From Stutzerimonas stutzeri (GTDB lineage: Bacteria > Pseudomonadota > Gammaproteobacteria > Pseudomonadales > Pseudomonadaceae), in the NCBI RefSeq assembly GCF_024448895.1, contig NZ_JAMOIC010000002.1:248001-312000 (forward strand): 64,000 nt of DNA, written 5' to 3'. This document shows, piece by piece, positions 59,055 through 64,000 of this stretch. The position numbers and the translations under genes were made by a program. The first letter of the stretch is position 1. Every line of letters starts with the position of its first letter. A model generated the notes under the pieces. The model saw nothing but the letters and a program-made list of their open reading frames with translations. It had not been told where the DNA came from and did no database searches.

Positions 59055-59981
59055 TCAATCGGATCCTGTCCCGCCCTTCGGCTTCACCACCTCTAACGGA
59101 TCAGCATGCACCAGCACCTCCGCCCGAGGGTACCTGGCATGAATTGCCGCCTCGACCTGCTCGCACAAGGCATGCGCCTCGATCAGCGGCAGCTGCCCGG
59201 GTAACTCCAGATGCATCTGCACAAACCAACGGGTGCCGGAAACCCGGGTGCGCAGGTCGTGGCAACCGACCACCCCGGGCACGTCACATGCGAGCTGGTG
59301 CATGTGTTCGCTGATCTCGGGCGCAAGCTCGGTATCCATCAGCACCGCGCCCGCTTCACGAACGATGCTCAGCGCACTCCAGAAGATGTACGCCGCAATA
59401 GCGATGCCGAATACGGCGTCCAGACGCTCCCAGCCGTAGCCAGCCAATACGAGGGCGACGAGGATGCTGGCGTTGAGCAGAAGATCGGAGCGGTAGTGCA
59501 ACGAGTCCGCGCGAATCGCCGTGGAGCCGGTTTCGCGCACCACATGCCGTTGGTACATCAGCAGCGCCACGGTCAGCGCCAGCGACAGCAGCATCACAGC
59601 GATGCCCAGTGTTGGCGCACCCAGCGGTTGCGGATGCAGCATGCGGTCCACACCCTGGACGCAGACCAGGATCGCACTGACGGAAATGAAAGCACCCTGA
59701 CCCAGCCCTGCCAGGGCTTCGGCCTTGCCATGACCATAGCGATGATCATCGTCGGCCGGGCGCAGCGAGTAATGCACCGCCAGCAGGTTGAGCAGCGAGG
59801 CGGCGCCATCCAGTAGCGAGTCGGTCAGCCCGGCCAGCAGACTGACCGACCCGCTCAGCCACCAGGCCAGTGCCTTGCTCGCGGCCAGCGTCAGTGCGAC
59901 CGCCAGTGCGAGCCGTGTGGCCCGGCGCATTAACCTGGCGTGTTCGGCGCTGACGCCCTTGCGCTCGCGGGTGTGTTGCAT
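59055..59981 (-). CDS. Cation diffusion facilitator (FieF-like)
   Basis: 308 residues, six membrane helices and a C-terminal cytoplasmic domain. Metal sites: LTDSLLDGAASLLNLLAVH in helix 2 (DxxxD) and LHYRSDLLLN in helix 5 (HxxxD), with DHRYGHGKAEALAGL between helices 2 and 3. Exports zinc or ferrous iron in exchange for protons by family. Its ATG overlaps the stop of the upstream lipoprotein gene (TGATG). Confidence 0.9.
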   Translation of the reverse strand: MQHTRERKGVSAEHARLMRRATRLALAVALTLAASKALAWWLSGSVSLLAGLTDSLLDGAASLLNLLAVHYSLRPADDDHRYGHGKAEALAGLGQGAFISVSAILVCVQGVDRMLHPQPLGAPTLGIAVMLLSLALTVALLMYQRHVVRETGSTAIRADSLHYRSDLLLNASILVALVLAGYGWERLDAVFGIAIAAYIFWSALSIVREAGAVLMDTELAPEISEHMHQLACDVPGVVGCHDLRTRVSGTRWFVQMHLELPGQLPLIEAHALCEQVEAAIHARYPRAEVLVHADPLEVVKPKGGTGSD

Positions 59982-60397
59982 CAGGCGGCCGGACGGAGTC
60001 CAAAGGCGGCGAGTTGCTCGACGCTACCGCTGTGCTGGATCAGGCGAGGGTCATCGAACGGCAGGTTGCGACCGGTTTCCGTTTCGATAATGGCCTTGAG
60101 TTTGGCCTGGTCTACGACGCCGTCGGCCCCGATGGCTTCCTGAAGTTTCTCGGGTGCCATCGAATAGCTGCCCTCCGGCAGATAGATCGCACCGGTCGCG
60201 AAATCGATACCGAAAGCGATCAGGCCAGGGATCACATAGAACAACAGGCCCACAGCATTGGCGATCGCGATGGCGGGGTCGATTTTGCCGTCGATCTGTC
60301 CACGGCGGTCCGGGTAGAACAGCGTGCCGCACGCCGTCAGTTGGGTAACCAGGGAGACGGCCAGCACGCCGCCGATGACACGGGAACGAGTACGCAT
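59981..60397 (-). CDS. Small predicted lipoprotein coupled to the efflux gene
   Basis: 138 residues: lipobox LTAC after a short signal (GGVLAVSLVTQLTACG), a conserved GTLFYPDRRGQIDGKIDPAIAIANAVGLLFYVIPGLIAFGIDFATGAIYLP segment and a helical C-terminus. Similar proteins are seen in pseudomonads but I know no function. GGAGGT lies upstream. One-base overlap with the FieF-like gene suggests co-translation and perhaps a shared metal role. Confidence 0.75.
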   Translation of the reverse strand: MRTRSRVIGGVLAVSLVTQLTACGTLFYPDRRGQIDGKIDPAIAIANAVGLLFYVIPGLIAFGIDFATGAIYLPEGSYSMAPEKLQEAIGADGVVDQAKLKAIIETETGRNLPFDDPRLIQHSGSVEQLAAFGLRPAA

Positions 60398-60576
60398 AAA
60401 GGACCTCCGGGAAAAGTGGCGCAACTATACAAGGGCTGCGTGATGTTTTCTCGATATCAGACACTCCTGAGGTGCGCTCTGTTCGGCATCGTTGCGATGT
60501 CCGTGGCCCCGGCTCGGTTCGCCGCTGCGTGTGAGCCCGGGCCCGCTATAATCGCGACCCCGAAAGCGGAGCACCC

Positions 60577-63102
60577 ATGATTTCCCTGCCCATCGATGAA
60601 GCCCTTCCGGCGCTGCGCCAGGCCCTGCAAAGCCGTGACGAAGCGGTACTCGAAGCGCCCCCCGGCGCCGGCAAGACCACCCGCGTGCCGCTGGCGCTGC
60701 TGGGTGAATCTTGGCTGGCCAGGCAAAAAATCCTGATGCTCGAACCGCGTCGCCTGGCAGCCCGGGCAGCGGCCGAGCGGCTGGCCAGCGAGTTGGGCGA
60801 AAAGGTCGGTGAAACGGTCGGCTATCGCATCCGGCTCGAAAGCAAGGTCGGGCCGAACACCCGTATCGAAGTGGTGACCGAAGGCATTCTTGCGCGCCGC
60901 TTGCAGGATGATCCGACGCTTGAAGATGTCGGGCTGGTGATCTTCGACGAGTTCCACGAGCGCAGCCTGGATGCCGATCTGGCCCTGGCGCTGACCCTGA
61001 ACGCACGAGTGCTGCTGCGCGAAGAACCACTAAAACTCCTGCTGATGTCCGCGACGCTGGAAGGCGCGCGGCTCTCCACTCTGCTCGACGAGGCGCCGGT
61101 GGTGCGCAGTGAAGGGCGGATGTACCCGGTTGCGCAGCGTTGGGGGCGTCCGTTTCAAGCTGGCGAGCGAATTGAGCCGCGTGTGGTGCAGACCGTGCTG
61201 CAGGCGCTCGATGAGGAGCCGGGCAGCGTGCTGGTCTTCCTGTCGGGGCAGGCCGAAATTCGCCGCGTGAATGACATGCTCGCCGAGCAGCTGGCGGATC
61301 GGGGCGAAGTGATGCTCTGCCCGCTTCACGGTGAACTGGAGTTGATGGCTCAACGCGCGGCCATCGAACCCGCGCCCGCCGGCAAGCGCAAGGTGGTACT
61401 GGCGACCAACATCGCCGAGACCAGCCTCACCATCGAAGGCGTGCGGGTGGTGGTCGATGCGGGGCTGGCGCGGGTGCCGCGCTTCGATCCCGGCAGCGGC
61501 ATGACGCGGCTGGAAACACGGCGTATCTCACTGGCGTCCACAACGCAGAGGGCGGGGCGGGCTGGACGCCTGGAACCCGGTACCTGCTACCGGCTTTGGT
61601 CCGAAGACCAGCACGCCCAGCTGGCCGCCTATGGGGATGCGGAAATCCTACAGGCGGATCTGGCCGGCGTGGCGCTGCAGCTGGCGCGCTGGGGTGTCGA
61701 GCCGGATGAGCTCGCCTGGCTGGACAAGCCGCCTGCTGCGGCTTACCGGCAGGCGCAGGATCTGCTGGAGCGTCTCGGTGCGCTCGGTCGGAGTGCTCGC
61801 GGCGGCTGGCAGTTGACGGCCCACGGCCAGGCCATGGCCGAACTGCCCGCTCACCCGCGTATCGCCCATCTGCTGCTGCGCGGTCAGGCGCTGGGCCTCG
61901 CGCCGCTGGCCGCCGATCTCGCTGCACTGCTGGTGGAGCGCGATATCCAGCGCGGCGGCGAGCGCGGCGGCGCTGACATTTCCACCCGTCTCGGCCTGCT
62001 CGACGGCAGCGCGGGGCGGCATGCCGGCGCACAACGGGTGCGCCAGCTGGCCCGACAGTTTCGCGGCCTGCTGCGCGGGCCTTCGGCGCCGACACCGGTC
62101 GATGCTTCCGATCATCGCTGGCACGGCGCGTTGCTGGCGTTTGCCTATCCCGACCGGATCGCCCGGCAGCGCCGTGATGGCGGCGGCGAATATCGACTGG
62201 CCAACGGTCGAGCGGCTGTATTCGGCGAGCCGGACGCCCTGATGAAAGAGGCTTGGCTGGTGATCGCCGAACTGGGCAGTCGTCAGGGCCAGCGCGAGGA
62301 GCGCATCTACCGCGCGGCGGCACTGGACCCCGCACTGTTCGAGGAGGTGCTGGCCGAGCAGGTCAGCCAGCGCGACGAACTGGAATGGGACGAGCGCGAA
62401 GGTGTGCTGCGCGCCGAGCGGCAGCGGCGCGTCGGCGAGCTGATCCTCAGTCGCGAACCCTTGCCGGGGCTGGATGACGAGGCCCGTGGCCGCGCGCTGC
62501 TCGGGCTGGTGCGGCGCAAGGGTCTGGAGCTGCTGCCCTGGACCCCGGAGCTGCGCCAGTGGCAGGCGCGGATCGGCCTGCTCAGGCAGCTCGATCTGCG
62601 CACGGGCGACTCAAGTGAATGGCCCGACGTCAGCGACGCGGCACTGTTGGAGCGGCTCGAAGACTGGTTGCTGCCGTATCTGGGCAAGGTTTCGCGGCTG
62701 GCGCACTTCGCTGGGCTCGACCTTCAGAGCATGCTCGCGACCTTGTTGCTCTGGCCGCTGCCACAGCGACTCGACGAACTGGCACCGGTCGCCATTGCCG
62801 TGCCATCCGGTTCGCGCGTGCGGCTCGACTACAACGAATCACCGCCGGTGCTGGCGGTGCGTCTGCAGGAACTGTTCGGTTTGGCCAACACGCCGCGCAT
62901 CGCTGGCGGCCGGCAAGTGGTGAAGCTGCATCTGCTGTCGCCCGCGCGCCGGCCGGTGCAGGTGACCCAGGATCTGGCTAGCTTTTGGGCCAACACCTAC
63001 ATCGAGGTGAAGAAGGACCTCAAAGGCCGATATCCCAAACATTACTGGCCCGACGACCCCTTGATCGCCGAACCGACGGCGCGGGTCAAACCACGGAAGT
63101 AA
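60577..63102 (+). CDS. hrpB: ATP-dependent helicase HrpB
   Basis: 841 residues, DEAH-type helicase. Walker A APPGAGKTTRVPL, motif II VIFDEFHERSLDADLAL (DEFH variant usual in HrpB), SATLEG, TNIAETSLTIEGV, motif VI QRAGRAGRLEPG, then HA2 and HrpB-specific C-terminal domains ending near TYIEVKKDLKGRYPKHYWP. RNA helicase-like, role in bacteria poorly known. GGAGC precedes the ATG. Its stop is 10 bp from the convergent cobM. Confidence 0.94.
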   Translation: MISLPIDEALPALRQALQSRDEAVLEAPPGAGKTTRVPLALLGESWLARQKILMLEPRRLAARAAAERLASELGEKVGETVGYRIRLESKVGPNTRIEVVTEGILARRLQDDPTLEDVGLVIFDEFHERSLDADLALALTLNARVLLREEPLKLLLMSATLEGARLSTLLDEAPVVRSEGRMYPVAQRWGRPFQAGERIEPRVVQTVLQALDEEPGSVLVFLSGQAEIRRVNDMLAEQLADRGEVMLCPLHGELELMAQRAAIEPAPAGKRKVVLATNIAETSLTIEGVRVVVDAGLARVPRFDPGSGMTRLETRRISLASTTQRAGRAGRLEPGTCYRLWSEDQHAQLAAYGDAEILQADLAGVALQLARWGVEPDELAWLDKPPAAAYRQAQDLLERLGALGRSARGGWQLTAHGQAMAELPAHPRIAHLLLRGQALGLAPLAADLAALLVERDIQRGGERGGADISTRLGLLDGSAGRHAGAQRVRQLARQFRGLLRGPSAPTPVDASDHRWHGALLAFAYPDRIARQRRDGGGEYRLANGRAAVFGEPDALMKEAWLVIAELGSRQGQREERIYRAAALDPALFEEVLAEQVSQRDELEWDEREGVLRAERQRRVGELILSREPLPGLDDEARGRALLGLVRRKGLELLPWTPELRQWQARIGLLRQLDLRTGDSSEWPDVSDAALLERLEDWLLPYLGKVSRLAHFAGLDLQSMLATLLLWPLPQRLDELAPVAIAVPSGSRVRLDYNESPPVLAVRLQELFGLANTPRIAGGRQVVKLHLLSPARRPVQVTQDLASFWANTYIEVKKDLKGRYPKHYWPDDPLIAEPTARVKPRK

Positions 63103-63112
63103 GCCGCAGGAC

Positions 63113-63868
63113 TCAGTCTTTCGGCGCCCGATAGAGGTGTCTTGTGTCGACGTTGTATAGCGCCGAATCGGCAAACGCCTCGGCCGTCAGCACCCGGCCG
63201 ACAAGGATCAATGCAGTACGGCGAAAGCCTTTCTCGCTGACCTTCGCCTCGATGTCCGCCAGCGTGCCCATGACCCAATCCTGATCGGGCCAGCTGGCGC
63301 GGTGCACCACGGCAATTGGGCAATCCCCGCCGTAATGCGGCAACAGCTCGGCCACTATGCGCGACAGGTGCTGCACACCAAGGTGTATCGCCATGGTTGC
63401 GCCGTGCCGCGCCAGATCATGCAGCTGCTCACCGGGTGGCATGTCGGATTTTGTGGCGTAGCGGGTCATGATCAGCGTCTGGGAGACCTGCGGCAGCGTC
63501 AGTTCGACGTCCAGCAGTGCAGCGCAGGCGGCCGTTGCGGTCACGCCCGGGATGATCTGAAAGGCGATGCCCAGCCGGCGCAGATGACGAATCTGCTCGC
63601 CGATGGCGCCGTAAAGCGACGGGTCGCCCGAATGTACCCGTGCCACGTCCTGGCCCTTGGCATCGGTCTGCTGGATCAGCTCGATGATTTCACTCAGGTG
63701 CAACTCCGCCGTGTTGATCACCAGCTCGGCGCTGTTGCCTTCGAGCACGGCGGCAGGGACCAGCGAGCCGGCATAGAGAATGACCGGGCAACTACGCACC
63801 AGGCGCTGCCCTTTGACGGTGATCAGTTCCGGGTCGCCAGGGCCGGCGCCGATGAAATAGACGGTCAT
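63113..63868 (-). CDS. cobM: Precorrin-4 C11-methyltransferase
   Basis: 251 residues, a SAM-dependent tetrapyrrole methylase of the aerobic cobalamin pathway. MTVYFIGAGPGDPELITVKGQ, VARVHSGDPSLYGA, IPGVTATAACAA and CPIAVVHRASWPDQ are the CobM motifs. Start chosen by family with TGGAG upstream; a longer reading upstream is out-of-frame cobE sequence. 11 bp after the upstream gene. Confidence 0.94.
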   Translation of the reverse strand: MTVYFIGAGPGDPELITVKGQRLVRSCPVILYAGSLVPAAVLEGNSAELVINTAELHLSEIIELIQQTDAKGQDVARVHSGDPSLYGAIGEQIRHLRRLGIAFQIIPGVTATAACAALLDVELTLPQVSQTLIMTRYATKSDMPPGEQLHDLARHGATMAIHLGVQHLSRIVAELLPHYGGDCPIAVVHRASWPDQDWVMGTLADIEAKVSEKGFRRTALILVGRVLTAEAFADSALYNVDTRHLYRAPKD

Positions 63869-63879
63869 GCAAACTCCAA

Positions 63880-64000
63880 TCAGGAAAGGCGGGCGACGGC
63901 GAGCGCGCAGGTCGCATTGGCAGAACGCAGCTTGCTGCACAGCAACCGGGCTTTGTCGTGACTCAGGGTATCGGCTTGTGCCAGGGCGCTGGCCTCGGCG
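63880..64000 (-). CDS. CobE/CbiG-C-terminal-like protein (5' part outside the window)
   Basis: Last 40 codons of a gene that enters from the right edge. The tail AEASALAQADTLSHDKARLL and ATCALAVARLS resembles the CobE C-terminus (an Ala-rich helix then xATCAL). CobE is a cobalamin-pathway protein similar to part of CbiG. Immediately upstream of cobM and probably in one operon. The short visible length limits certainty. Confidence 0.6.
   Translation of the reverse strand, partial: AEASALAQADTLSHDKARLLCSKLRSANATCALAVARLS

Overview
This window is chromosomal DNA of a pseudomonad, most likely of the stutzeri group. The basis is high-GC coding sequence, Pseudomonas-type gene order (lipA, arfA, holA-lptE-leuS, lnt-corC-ybeY-phoL-miaB, hemL-thiE-thiD-ladS, amn) and Pseudomonas-type dispersed palindromes. 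The species call is inference from gene content and synteny remembered from P. aeruginosa; no search was run. I saw no rRNA, functional tRNA, insertion sequence, prophage or CRISPR array.

Layout. Positions 1-27,260 are conserved housekeeping: lipoate synthesis, a lytic transglycosylase, the ribosome-rescue gene arfA (52 codons, with an RNA hairpin inside the reading frame), the leuS-lptE-holA run, the miaB-phoL-ybeY-corC-lnt run, heme and thiamine genes, a LadS-like kinase without a receiver domain, an AidB-type acyl-CoA dehydrogenase, a divergent MocR regulator/dehydratase pair and AMP nucleosidase. Positions 27,290-55,700 are a nitrogen-acquisition block: ureE-ureF-ureG-hupE; a transporter, oxaloacetate decarboxylase and MFS group; small regulators, hemerythrin and a GAF kinase; an NCS1 permease; ureD-ureA-mddA-ureB-ureC; a five-gene HAAT-type ABC transporter of unknown substrate; and urtABCDE for urea uptake. 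Positions 56,000-64,000 return to core genes: rluE, DUF2788, a globin, an Lrp-type regulator, a cation efflux pump, hrpB and the start of a cobalamin cluster (cobM, cobE).

How it works together. UrtABCDE brings in urea, UreABC hydrolyses it, UreDEFG loads nickel and HupE probably imports nickel. All three urea transcription units (ureEFG-hupE, ureD-A-mddA-B-C, urtABCDE) have a -24/-12 sigma-54 promoter in the correct place, and each has an NtrC-like palindrome about 95-165 bp upstream of the predicted start. I read this as one NtrC-controlled nitrogen-limitation regulon. The block is rich in repeats: a 275-bp tandem unit with four alternating REP palindromes, a 68-bp tandem array between ureB and ureC, and palindromes in most gaps of the urt operon. 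A separate large imperfect inverted repeat lies at 58,465-58,999.
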